DNA of 64,000 nt from a beta proteobacterium L13. GTDB lineage: Bacteria > Pseudomonadota > Gammaproteobacteria > Burkholderiales > Chromobacteriaceae. Every line of letters starts with the position of its first letter. The stretch's first letter is position 1. The position numbers and the translations under genes are program-made. The stretch is taken from contig AMYZ01000015.1 of assembly GCA_000335715.1 (NCBI GenBank), positions 42,709 to 106,708 of the forward strand, given 5' to 3'. Below are positions 7,868 to 15,941 of this stretch, one piece after another. The notes beneath the pieces were generated by a model. That model saw only the letters and a list, made by a program, of their open reading frames with translations. It had not been told where the DNA came from and did no database searches.

Positions 7868-9205
7868 ATGAACGACACCCTGGCGGCGTTTATACGCCAG
7901 CACCAGATCCACGAAATCGAATGCGTGATACCGGACATGACCGGCGTGGCACGCGGCAAGATCGTGCCCAAGAACCTGTTTCTGGCCGAGGACAGCATGA
8001 AGATGTCCAAGGCGGTGCTCACCATCACCGTCAACGGCGAGTTTGCCGAGTTCGAACGCTTTGCCGGCGCCAACGACCCGGACATGGTATGCCGGCCGGA
8101 CCCGGCCACCATCCGCCTGGTGCCGTGGGCCATCGAGCCGGTGGCGGTGGTGATTCATGATTGCGAGGATTTCGACGGCAAGCCGGTGGGCATTTCGCCG
8201 CGGGCCGTGCTGCGCAAGGTGCTGAAACTGTACGAGGACAAGGGCTGGCGCCCGGTGGTGGCGCCAGAGATGGAGTTCTACCTGATCCGCCAGAACAACA
8301 ACCCGCACGAGCCGCTGCGCCCACCGTCGGGCCGGGCAGGGCGCTCCGAGGTGGGGCGCCAGTCGTTTTCCATCGATGCGGTTAACGACTTTGACCCTTT
8401 CTTTCAGGAGCTGTCCACCTTTTGCCAGGCCGCCGAGCTGAACGTAGAGACGCTGATCCACGAGGTGGGTGCCGCGCAAATGGAAATCAACTTCAGCCAC
8501 GGCGACGCCATGTCGCTGGCCGACCAGGTGTTCCTGTTCAAGCGCGCCGTGCGCGAAACCGCCTACCGTCACAATATTTTCGCCACCTTCATGGCCAAGC
8601 CGATGGAGGGTGAGCCCGGCAGCGCCATGCACATCCATCAGAGCATCGTCAGCACGGCCAGCGGCGATAACATCTTCTCGCTGCCAGATGGCAGCCCCAG
8701 CCCGCTGTTTTTCCACCATATCGGCGGCATGCAGCGTTACCTGCCGCAGGCCATGCCGATGTTCGCGCCCTACGTCAACAGCTACCGCCGCCTGAGCCGC
8801 CACACCGCCGCGCCGATCAACGTGCGCTGGGGCTACGACAACCGTACCTGCGGTATTCGCATTCCGCCGTCCGGCCCGGCTGCTCGCCGGCTGGAAAACC
8901 GCGTACCCGGCGTGGATGTGAACCCCTACTTGGCCATGGCCGCCACGCTGGCCTGCGGTTACCTGGGCATGGTCAACGCCATCGAGCCGTCGGCGCCGAT
9001 GGGCGACAGCGCCTATGACATGGACTACGAGCTGCCACGCAGCCTGGAAGACGCGGTGGAGCTGATGCAGGCTTGCCCCGAGCTGGCCGACATTCTGGGC
9101 GAGGAGTTTGTGCAGGCTTTCTGCGCGGTGAAAGAGAAGGAGTTTGAAACCTTCAACCGCGCCATCACCGCCTGGGAGCGTGAGCACCTGCAGCTGCACG
9201 TCTGA
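7868..9205 (+). CDS. Glutamine-synthetase-family amine-glutamate ligase
   Basis: A 445-residue member of the glutamine synthetase family. It has the beta-grasp N-terminus (DMTGVARGKIVP), the ATP/metal motif APEMEFYLI and the EINFSHGDAM and HIHQSI metal-binding segments. The substrate segment NRTCGIRIPPSG replaces the canonical GlnA arrangement. Family members of this type ligate glutamate to amines such as putrescine (PuuA/SpuI-like) or to other amines. The true GlnA hallmarks are absent, so assimilation of ammonia is unlikely. The start has AGAGGAG about 7 bases upstream. It is followed 73 bases later by an aminotransferase and is controlled by the GntR operators, which points to catabolism of an amine; the exact substrate cannot be read from sequence. 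Confidence 0.88.
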   Translation: MNDTLAAFIRQHQIHEIECVIPDMTGVARGKIVPKNLFLAEDSMKMSKAVLTITVNGEFAEFERFAGANDPDMVCRPDPATIRLVPWAIEPVAVVIHDCEDFDGKPVGISPRAVLRKVLKLYEDKGWRPVVAPEMEFYLIRQNNNPHEPLRPPSGRAGRSEVGRQSFSIDAVNDFDPFFQELSTFCQAAELNVETLIHEVGAAQMEINFSHGDAMSLADQVFLFKRAVRETAYRHNIFATFMAKPMEGEPGSAMHIHQSIVSTASGDNIFSLPDGSPSPLFFHHIGGMQRYLPQAMPMFAPYVNSYRRLSRHTAAPINVRWGYDNRTCGIRIPPSGPAARRLENRVPGVDVNPYLAMAATLACGYLGMVNAIEPSAPMGDSAYDMDYELPRSLEDAVELMQACPELADILGEEFVQAFCAVKEKEFETFNRAITAWEREHLQLHV

Positions 9206-9278
9206 TATCTGACAATATCGATAATAGGCAGGCTGCTGCCAGGGTTGGCCGCAGCCTTGCCACACAAAGGAGAACACC

Positions 9279-10646
9279 ATGGCCAAGGTACGCCACGGCA
9301 TAGATTGGGATAAGGCTCAGGCGCTGATGGCCGCCGAGCGCGACACGTTCATCAACCGTATGCCACGTTCGCGCGCGCTATCGGCTACCGCTGCCGACCA
9401 CCTGTTGTTCGGCGTGCCGCTGCACTGGATGAACGACTGGTCAACGCCGTTTTCGCTGTATGTGGATCAGGCGCGCGGCGCCCGCTTCCGCGACGTGGAC
9501 GGCCACGAGTACGTGGATTTCTGCCTGGGCGACACCGGCGCCATGTTCGGCCACAGCCCGCAGCCGGTCGCCGACGCCATCGCCCGCCAGGCGCAACGCG
9601 GCTACACCGCCATGCTGCCCAGCGCCGACGGCGTATGGGTGGCGCAAGAGCTGGCGCGCCGCTTCGGCATGCCGTACTGGCAGTTTGCGCTGTCGGCGTC
9701 CGACGCCAACCGCTTTGCCATCCGCTGGGCGCGCGCCATCACCGGCCGCAGCCAGGTGTTGATCTTTAATGGTTGTTACCACGGCACGGTGGACGACGTG
9801 TTCGTCGACCTGGTAGATGGCCAGCCGCAAACGCGCGACAGCCTGCTGGGGCAGGTGTACGACATTACCCAGCACACGCGCAGCATCGAATTCAACGATC
9901 TGGCGGCGCTGGAGGCCGCATTGCAGGACGGGCAGGTAGCCTGCCTGCTGGCCGAGCCGGCCATGACCAATATCGGCATGGTGTTACCCGAGCCCGGCTT
10001 CTGGCAGCGGGCGCAGGCACTGTGCCGCCAGTACGGCACGCTGCTGCTGATTGACGAGACCCACACCATCAGCAGCGGCCCCGGTGGCTATACCGCCGCC
10101 CACGGCCTGCAGCCAGACCTGTTTGTGGTGGGCAAACCGGTAGCGGGCGGCGTGCCATGCGCCGTGTACGGCTTTACCGAAGACGTGGCCCGCCGCGCCG
10201 AAGCCGCCAAGCGCCACGCGCCACCGGGGCATAGCGGCATCGGCACCACCCTTACGGCCAACCTGCTGGCCATGGCCGCCATGCGCGCCAACCTGGCCGA
10301 GGTGATGACCGATGCCGCCTATCAGCACATGTTTGCTCTGGCCGAAAGGTTGGCCGCCGGCCTGCGCGACGTCATCACCCGCCATCACCTGCCGTGGTGC
10401 GTTACACAAGTAGGGGCGCGTACCGAGTTCCAGTTCACCGCTACGCCACCGCGCAATGGCAGCGAGGCCGACCGCATTCTGGACGGCGAGCTGGAGCACA
10501 TCGTGCATCTGTTTCTGCTGAACCGCGGGTTACTGATCACGCCTTTCCACAATATGATTCTGGTGTGCCCTGACACCCGGGTGACAGATGTCGACCGGCT
10601 GGTTCAGGCTGTCGACCAGTTTGCCATCGCGGTGTCTACCCGCTAA
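9279..10646 (+). CDS. Class III PLP-dependent aminotransferase
   Basis: A 455-residue fold-type I aminotransferase related to glutamate-1-semialdehyde aminomutases and omega-amino transaminases. The cofactor-binding Asp is in LLIDETHTISSGPGG and the Schiff-base lysine in LFVVGKPVAGG. The entry motif YVDFCLGDTGAMFGHSP is typical. A good ribosome-binding site (AAAGGAG) precedes the ATG. It forms an operon with the ligase upstream, and the same pairing occurs in pseudomonad amine-catabolic clusters (PA5522/PA5523-like, from memory). It is not hemL: it lacks the haem-gene context. Likely role: transamination of an amine or its glutamylated derivative. Confidence 0.87.
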   Translation: MAKVRHGIDWDKAQALMAAERDTFINRMPRSRALSATAADHLLFGVPLHWMNDWSTPFSLYVDQARGARFRDVDGHEYVDFCLGDTGAMFGHSPQPVADAIARQAQRGYTAMLPSADGVWVAQELARRFGMPYWQFALSASDANRFAIRWARAITGRSQVLIFNGCYHGTVDDVFVDLVDGQPQTRDSLLGQVYDITQHTRSIEFNDLAALEAALQDGQVACLLAEPAMTNIGMVLPEPGFWQRAQALCRQYGTLLLIDETHTISSGPGGYTAAHGLQPDLFVVGKPVAGGVPCAVYGFTEDVARRAEAAKRHAPPGHSGIGTTLTANLLAMAAMRANLAEVMTDAAYQHMFALAERLAAGLRDVITRHHLPWCVTQVGARTEFQFTATPPRNGSEADRILDGELEHIVHLFLLNRGLLITPFHNMILVCPDTRVTDVDRLVQAVDQFAIAVSTR

Positions 10647-10653
10647 GCGCCAC

Positions 10654-10691
10654 GCCACAGGCTGGCGTACAAGCCACTGCCAGCCTGTGGC
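10654..10691 (+). terminator. Hairpin after the aminotransferase gene
   Basis: A perfect 13-bp stem, GCCACAGGCTGGC / GCCAGCCTGTGGC, with a 12-base loop, lies 7 bases after the stop codon. It lacks a T run, so it may terminate poorly or protect the 3' end of the transcript. Confidence 0.6.
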
Positions 10692-10761
10692 TATGCTATT
10701 GAAATGTGGTGTTTTGCCACGCGTTTGCTAAACTGGTGCACCCCCACGCCGGCTGCACGAC

Positions 10762-12678
10762 ATGAACGCACAGCACACTACAGACGAACATACCCCCGCC
10801 ACCCGTTACGACCTGATCATCCGCCTTCCCGAATCCCCGGATATGGCGCAGCTGCAACAGCAAGCCAGCACGCAGCTGCAGCTGGGTCACGACAAAGCCA
10901 CGCGCCTGATGCAGCACCTGGAGCAGCGTGGCGCTACCCGCATCAAAGCCGACATTGCGCAGGAAGAGGCCGAACGTACCGCACAAAACTTCCGCGACGC
11001 TGGCTTCCAGGTGGAAATGAAACCGGCGCTGGCGCTGCTGGACAAAAATGTCAGCGTAAGCGATAGCGAGTGCCCGGGCTGCCAGCGCATGATGCGGCCA
11101 ACCCCGCAGCGCCAGTGCCCGTACTGCCAGATTTACCTGGACAAGATCGACCCGGAAAAGCTGCGGCTCAAGCAGATTCGCGACGAAGAGCTACGCAAGC
11201 TGAACGCACGCCTGCAGCGCGAAAGCGAGCTGGGCAGCCGCCAGAGTCAGGAAGACAGCGAGCGTGCGCTGCGCAACCGCATCCGCGCCGAGCTGGAAAA
11301 AGAACTGGGCTTGCATCAGCCGTGGATGGCTTTCTTTCGTGGTGGCCGCGGTGTATTACGCGCTGGCGTCATTGTCATACTGTTAAGCGGTGCGTTCTTT
11401 GGCGGTTATCGCCTGGCCTCGCCGTCTGGTCAGCCGTTGGCACCCGAGCAAAAGGCAGCCCTGGCGCAGGGCGTACTCAACCGCATCATGGGTGGCGGTC
11501 TGTCTACGCAGCCTGCCGACCTGGCGGCATTTGCGCAGTCTCCGGATGGCGCCTTGCTGGCACAGGGCAGTAGCGATTCGCTTTTGGCAAGCCAGCTTAG
11601 CGGCGAAGCCGCCGCGAGCGGGGAGTGGCAGGGAGTAGCGGCCAGCCTGCAGAAGTTGGCCGCACAAAACGGGGCCGCGCTGGGTGAAAAGCAAAACCTG
11701 GCGCTGGCACTGGTGGTGGCGCTGGCGGAAAGCGGCCAGGCACAGCGTGCCAACGAGCTATTGGCACGTTTGCAGGCCACGCCGGGCTACCAGGCAGACA
11801 GTGCCCGCAGTGCCGAGCTGCTGGCCAGCGCCTGGGTGCTGATGCAACGCCCGGGTGGTATCAGTACGCAAGCGCTCGACGAGCTGGCCAGTGAGGCTAG
11901 CCAGCTAAAACCGCAGGATGCCGCTGTGTTCTATGCGCGCGTTGCCAGTATGCTGGCCGCCAGCCCGCAGCTGTCGGCCAATGTGTGGCAGGCCTGGCTG
12001 GATAAAGCCCGCGCGCAGCTCCCGCTGCTGTCTGGTGCCGTGATGCGCGACTACACCACCAGCCAGCTGCTGCGCTGGCAGGCCCAGGCGCAGCTGAATG
12101 CCTTGCAAGCCAATGCGGCCAAGGGGCGATGGACCGAGGTAAAAACGCTGCTGGGCCAGCTGCAGGCCAGCCAGGCCGCTACGCCCGGCCCCGCGCTTAC
12201 CCTGTTGCTGAGTCAGGGTGAGCTCGCCGCAGGCCATGCCCCGGCCGCCGCGCAACAGCTGGAGCAAGCGTATGCACTGGCCGCACAAGTCGCCGCCAAA
12301 GGCGACCCGGGCCTAGTGCTGCCGGCACTTGCCGACCATCAAGGCGCGTTGGCCATGGCCCCCTTGCTGGCCAAGCTTGATGGTGTCGTGGCGGCGCAGC
12401 AGGCTAACCTGCACGCCCCCTTGTACGGTGCCATGGCCACCATCGCTGCCGCCGCCGGCATGGAAGAAGCCAGTGCGCTCTACCAGCAGCGCGTGGCTGC
12501 CGCGCTGACCGGTAGCGAGGGCCGTGACGAGCAGATTCTGGCGCTGAGTGTGAGCTGCAGCACCAAGCTGGCACAGTATTACCTGCGCACCCGCCAGCCC
12601 GCGCTGGCCGAGCGGCAGCTACGCAAATCGGCCGCGGTGGTAGTGCCCTTGCTGCCCGAGGCGCCCGCCAGCAGCTAG
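10762..12678 (+). CDS. Hypothetical zinc-ribbon membrane protein with helical repeats
   Basis: A 638-residue protein I cannot assign. Its layout is unusual. The N-terminal 90 residues resemble a small alpha/beta domain (YDLIIRLPESPDMAQLQQQ). A zinc-ribbon follows near residues 104-121, CPGCQRMMRPTPQRQCPYC. A charged coiled-coil segment (residues about 130-185) precedes a single membrane helix (GVIVILLSGAFFGGYRLA, near 207). The remaining 410 residues are Ala/Leu/Gln-rich helical repeats of TPR-like appearance. With the positive-inside rule the ribbon would be cytoplasmic and the repeats periplasmic. It is monocistronic, with its own terminator. Confidence 0.8.
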   Translation: MNAQHTTDEHTPATRYDLIIRLPESPDMAQLQQQASTQLQLGHDKATRLMQHLEQRGATRIKADIAQEEAERTAQNFRDAGFQVEMKPALALLDKNVSVSDSECPGCQRMMRPTPQRQCPYCQIYLDKIDPEKLRLKQIRDEELRKLNARLQRESELGSRQSQEDSERALRNRIRAELEKELGLHQPWMAFFRGGRGVLRAGVIVILLSGAFFGGYRLASPSGQPLAPEQKAALAQGVLNRIMGGGLSTQPADLAAFAQSPDGALLAQGSSDSLLASQLSGEAAASGEWQGVAASLQKLAAQNGAALGEKQNLALALVVALAESGQAQRANELLARLQATPGYQADSARSAELLASAWVLMQRPGGISTQALDELASEASQLKPQDAAVFYARVASMLAASPQLSANVWQAWLDKARAQLPLLSGAVMRDYTTSQLLRWQAQAQLNALQANAAKGRWTEVKTLLGQLQASQAATPGPALTLLLSQGELAAGHAPAAAQQLEQAYALAAQVAAKGDPGLVLPALADHQGALAMAPLLAKLDGVVAAQQANLHAPLYGAMATIAAAAGMEEASALYQQRVAAALTGSEGRDEQILALSVSCSTKLAQYYLRTRQPALAERQLRKSAAVVVPLLPEAPASS

Positions 12679-12696
12679 CCCTGGGGCGCGTGCAAA

Positions 12697-12733
12697 GAAA
12701 AAGCCTGCCGGTGTTTAGCCGGCAGGCTTTTTT
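12697..12733 (+). terminator. Bidirectional intrinsic terminator
   Basis: Stem AAGCCTGCCGG / CCGGCAGGCTT with flanking A and T runs lies between the zinc-ribbon protein gene and convergent recN. It can serve both. Confidence 0.9.
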
Positions 12734-12750
12734 ACGTTTGGCCAGGCGTG

Positions 12751-14412
12751 TCAGGCGTTATTGCCCAGCATCTCGCTGGCGTGCTGGCGCGTGGTGGCCG
12801 TGATGTCCTCGCCGCCCAGCATGCGGGCGATTTCCAGTACGCGGCCTTCTGCATCCAGCGGTGCAATGCGGCTCACCGTACGGCCGGCAGCGCTGGACTT
12901 GCTGACGCGCCAGTGCTGGTCACCGCACGAGGCCACTTGCGGCAGGTGGGTCACACACAGTACCTGATAGCGCTGGCCCAGCTGTTTGAGCAGCTTGCCC
13001 ACTACCTCGGCCACGCGCCCGCCAATGCCGACATCCACTTCGTCAAAAATCAGCGTCGGTACGCTGGCTACCTGGCTGATGACGACCTGCATGGCCAGGC
13101 TGATACGCGACAGCTCGCCGCCGGACGCCACCTTGGCCAGCGGGCGCAAGGTACTGCCCTGGTTGGCCGCCACCAGGTATTCGATGGTCTCCAGCCCGTG
13201 GGCGGTGGGTTCGCTGGCGGCGGACAGCTCGATGGCAAAGCGGGCACCTTCCATGGCCAGGCGCTGCATCTCGGTGCTGATGCGCGCTGATAGCTCGCTG
13301 GCTGCCTGGCGGCGCTTGCCGGACAGGCTTTCGGCCTGGGCGCGATAGCGCGCCAGCGCCGCGGCTTCGGCGGTGGCCAGGGCTTCCTGGTCGGTAGCGG
13401 CTTCCAGTGCGGCCAACTGTGTTTGCCAGTCGGCCAGTTTTTTGATCAGGTCTTCCGGCTGGCAGCGGTACTTGCGCGCCACGCCCATCAGCGCATCGAT
13501 GCGGGCTTCCACCTCGATCAGCTGCTGCGGGTCGTCGTCGAAGCTGCTGCCGTAATCGCGCAGGCTATACACCACCTCGCGAAGCTCGGCGTCTACCGAG
13601 TCCAGCAGTGCCAGCGATTCGGCTAGCCGGGTGTCAAAGCCGGACAGCTTGCCCAGGCGGTTTTGTACCTGCGACAGCAGCGACAGGCAGTTGCCGTCCA
13701 TGTCGGACAGTACGTCCACCGCCGACTGCGCCGACTGCGCCAGCTCGGCGGCGTTGGCCAGGCGCGAGTGTTGCTGGTTCAGCTGCGGCCACTCGTCGGC
13801 TTGCAGCGCCAGCTCGGCCAGCTCGCCGATTTGCCAGGTCAGGCGTTCGCGTTCCACCTCGGACTCGCGCAGGCGCTTTTCAGCGTCTTCGCGCGCTTTG
13901 CGGGCGTGTTGCCAGTCTTGCCAGGCGGCGCGTACGTCACGCGACAGCTGGCTGGCGCCGGCGTAGGCGTCCAGCAGGCCGCGTTGCATCTCCGGCCGCA
14001 CCAGCGACTGGTGCGCGTGCTGGCCGTGGATATCCACCAGATACTCGCCCATGCTCTTGAGCTGGCTCTGGGTGGCCTGCTGGCCGTTGATGAAGCTGCG
14101 CGAACGGCCGTTGCGGTCTACCAGGCGGCGAATCAAGAGCTCGCTGTCGTCACCCGACAAGGCGTTATCCGCCAGCCAGGCTTGCAGGTCCGGCTGGTGG
14201 GCGATGTCGAAGCTGGCGCTGATTTCGGCACGGTCGGCACCGTCGCGTATCTGACCGGCCTCGGCACGGTCGCCCAGCAGCAGGCCTAGCGCATCCAGGA
14301 TGATGGATTTGCCGGCACCGGTTTCGCCGGTGAGTACGGTAAAGCCCGGCTCGAACTCCAGCTGCAGCTGGTCCACGATGACAAAGTCTTTGACGTTGAG
14401 CGTAAGCAGCAT
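12751..14412 (-). CDS. recN: DNA repair protein RecN
   Basis: A 553-residue SMC-like ATPase involved in double-strand break repair; E. coli RecN has the same length. The Walker A motif is GETGAGKS near residue 30 and the N-terminus MLLTLNVKDFVIVDQLQLEF is typical. A long coiled-coil region (about 150-380) separates the two ATPase halves. The C-terminal half carries the signature ASGGELSRISLAMQ and Walker B LIFDEVDVGIGG. It lies 9 bases downstream of nadK in the same orientation, an order also found in E. coli and other proteobacteria. No LexA box was recognised at its start. Confidence 0.97.
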   Translation of the reverse strand: MLLTLNVKDFVIVDQLQLEFEPGFTVLTGETGAGKSIILDALGLLLGDRAEAGQIRDGADRAEISASFDIAHQPDLQAWLADNALSGDDSELLIRRLVDRNGRSRSFINGQQATQSQLKSMGEYLVDIHGQHAHQSLVRPEMQRGLLDAYAGASQLSRDVRAAWQDWQHARKAREDAEKRLRESEVERERLTWQIGELAELALQADEWPQLNQQHSRLANAAELAQSAQSAVDVLSDMDGNCLSLLSQVQNRLGKLSGFDTRLAESLALLDSVDAELREVVYSLRDYGSSFDDDPQQLIEVEARIDALMGVARKYRCQPEDLIKKLADWQTQLAALEAATDQEALATAEAAALARYRAQAESLSGKRRQAASELSARISTEMQRLAMEGARFAIELSAASEPTAHGLETIEYLVAANQGSTLRPLAKVASGGELSRISLAMQVVISQVASVPTLIFDEVDVGIGGRVAEVVGKLLKQLGQRYQVLCVTHLPQVASCGDQHWRVSKSSAAGRTVSRIAPLDAEGRVLEIARMLGGEDITATTRQHASEMLGNNA

Positions 14413-14421
14413 GGTGTTATC

Positions 14422-15297
14422 TCACAGCAGGCGCTCGCCCCAGTGGAGCTTGTGCCGCAGCATGTCGTAGTAGTTGTAGCCGATAGGGTGCAGCAGCTTC
14501 AGCGTGTTGCGGTAGCTGCGCACGATGACACGGTCCATTTCCATCAGGTCGCAGTGCGACTGGCCATCGAAATGCACGCGCGCATCCAGGCCACGCGTCA
14601 GCATGAAGGACACTTCGCAGCTGTTGCTGATGGCAATCGGGCGGTTGCTGAGCGACTGCGGGCAAATCGGCACCAGCGCTACCGCCTGCAGGGTAGGGTG
14701 CAGGATAGGCCCGCCGGAGGCCAGCGAATAAGCGGTAGAGCCGGTAGGCGTGCTGATGATCAGGCCGTCGGAGCGCTGGCTGTAGACAAACTGGTTGTCG
14801 ACAAACACCTCGAACTCGATCATGGCGCCCAGCGCGCCGCGGCTGATGACGACATCGTTAAAGGCCAACGCGCTGGCGATTTCGGCGTCTTCGCGAATCA
14901 CCGACGCCTGCAGCAGGATGCGTTCTTCGGGCACGAACTGGCCATCCAGAATGCGGTCGATGGCGTCCAGCATTTCGTGCAGGGAAATATCGGTCATGAA
15001 GCCCAGCCGGCCCTGGTTGATGCCGACCAGCGGCACACGGTAGGGGGCCAGCACGCGGGCGACGGACAGCATGGTGCCATCGCCACCCAGCACGATGACC
15101 AGGTCGGCCAGTTTGCCCAGGTCTACGCGCTCTACTACCGGGTAGCTGCCGTCTTCCAGGCCCGCGCAGCTTTCGGCATCGACCACGATATGAAAGCCGC
15201 GGCTGGTAAGGTGTGCGGCCAACTTCAGCAGCGATTCGATGATCTGGGGCTTGCTGTGGCGTGCCACCAGACCGATTTTATTGAAAAGACGTGTCAT
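14422..15297 (-). CDS. nadK: NAD kinase
   Basis: A 291-residue NAD kinase, which phosphorylates NAD+ to NADP+. The diacylglycerol-kinase-like nucleotide motif GGDGTML is near residue 71, and the NAD-binding segment TPTGSTAYSLASGGPILHP is intact. The segment FNDVVISRG is also conserved. Its start overlaps the upstream response regulator by 4 bases, so it appears to be transcribed with the two-component genes and recN. Length and motifs match bacterial NadK. Confidence 0.97.
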   Translation of the reverse strand: MTRLFNKIGLVARHSKPQIIESLLKLAAHLTSRGFHIVVDAESCAGLEDGSYPVVERVDLGKLADLVIVLGGDGTMLSVARVLAPYRVPLVGINQGRLGFMTDISLHEMLDAIDRILDGQFVPEERILLQASVIREDAEIASALAFNDVVISRGALGAMIEFEVFVDNQFVYSQRSDGLIISTPTGSTAYSLASGGPILHPTLQAVALVPICPQSLSNRPIAISNSCEVSFMLTRGLDARVHFDGQSHCDLMEMDRVIVRSYRNTLKLLHPIGYNYYDMLRHKLHWGERLL

Positions 15298-15941
15298 TGC
15301 GTGGTGTCTTGCGCAGGCACCGGCTGTACAGCATCCAGTGCTTTCAGGTAGAAACGTACCAGCTCGGCCAGCGAGTTGATATCCAGTTTTTCAAACAGCT
15401 TGGCGCGGTGGGCCTCCACCGTGCGGGGGGACAGTGCCAGCTCGCGGGCGATTTCCTTGCTGGAGCGGCCCTCGGCCACGTAGCGCAAAATCAGGCGCTC
15501 GCGCTCGGTAATGCGTTCCAGTTTCTGGCGCACTTCCTGGGTTTCGGCTTCCTGCTTTTGCTGCTGGATGCTGATGCGGATGGCTTTTTTCAGGCTTTCC
15601 AGCAGCTGCACGGCGTTGATGGGCTTGGTCAGGAAGTCTACCGCACCACCACGAAAAGCGCGGCGGCACTCTTCTAGGTCGCCATGGCCGGTAATGAAAA
15701 TGATGGGCATCTGGATGTTCTGCAGGTTCAGCATGTCCTGCAGCGCCAGGCCGGATGTTTGCGGCATGCGGATATCCAGCACCAGGCAGCCGATCTCGTC
15801 CGGGCGGAATTTTTCCAGAAAAGCCTCGGCGTGCTCGAAGGTCTGCACGCGCAGGCCCTGGGTGCCGATGAGCAAGGCTAGCGAGTCCCGTACGGCCGGG
15901 TCGTCATCGATGACAAAAATCGTTGGGGTCATGGATGCCAT
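15294..15941 (-). CDS. FixJ/TtrR-type response regulator
   Basis: A 215-residue response regulator. The receiver domain (about 5-125) has the acidic pocket VIDDDPAVRDS, the phospho-acceptor Asp in LVLDIRMP, and the Lys of FLTKPINA. The C-terminal LuxR-type helix-turn-helix (about 145-205) includes ITERERLILRYVAEGRSSKEIARELALSPRTVEAHR. The start codon overlaps the stop of the sensor kinase gene by one base (TAATG), so the two form a translationally coupled pair. An alternative start at the third codon after M1 (MTPTIFVI) cannot be excluded. Confidence 0.93.
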   Translation of the reverse strand: MASMTPTIFVIDDDPAVRDSLALLIGTQGLRVQTFEHAEAFLEKFRPDEIGCLVLDIRMPQTSGLALQDMLNLQNIQMPIIFITGHGDLEECRRAFRGGAVDFLTKPINAVQLLESLKKAIRISIQQQKQEAETQEVRQKLERITERERLILRYVAEGRSSKEIARELALSPRTVEAHRAKLFEKLDINSLAELVRFYLKALDAVQPVPAQDTTQ

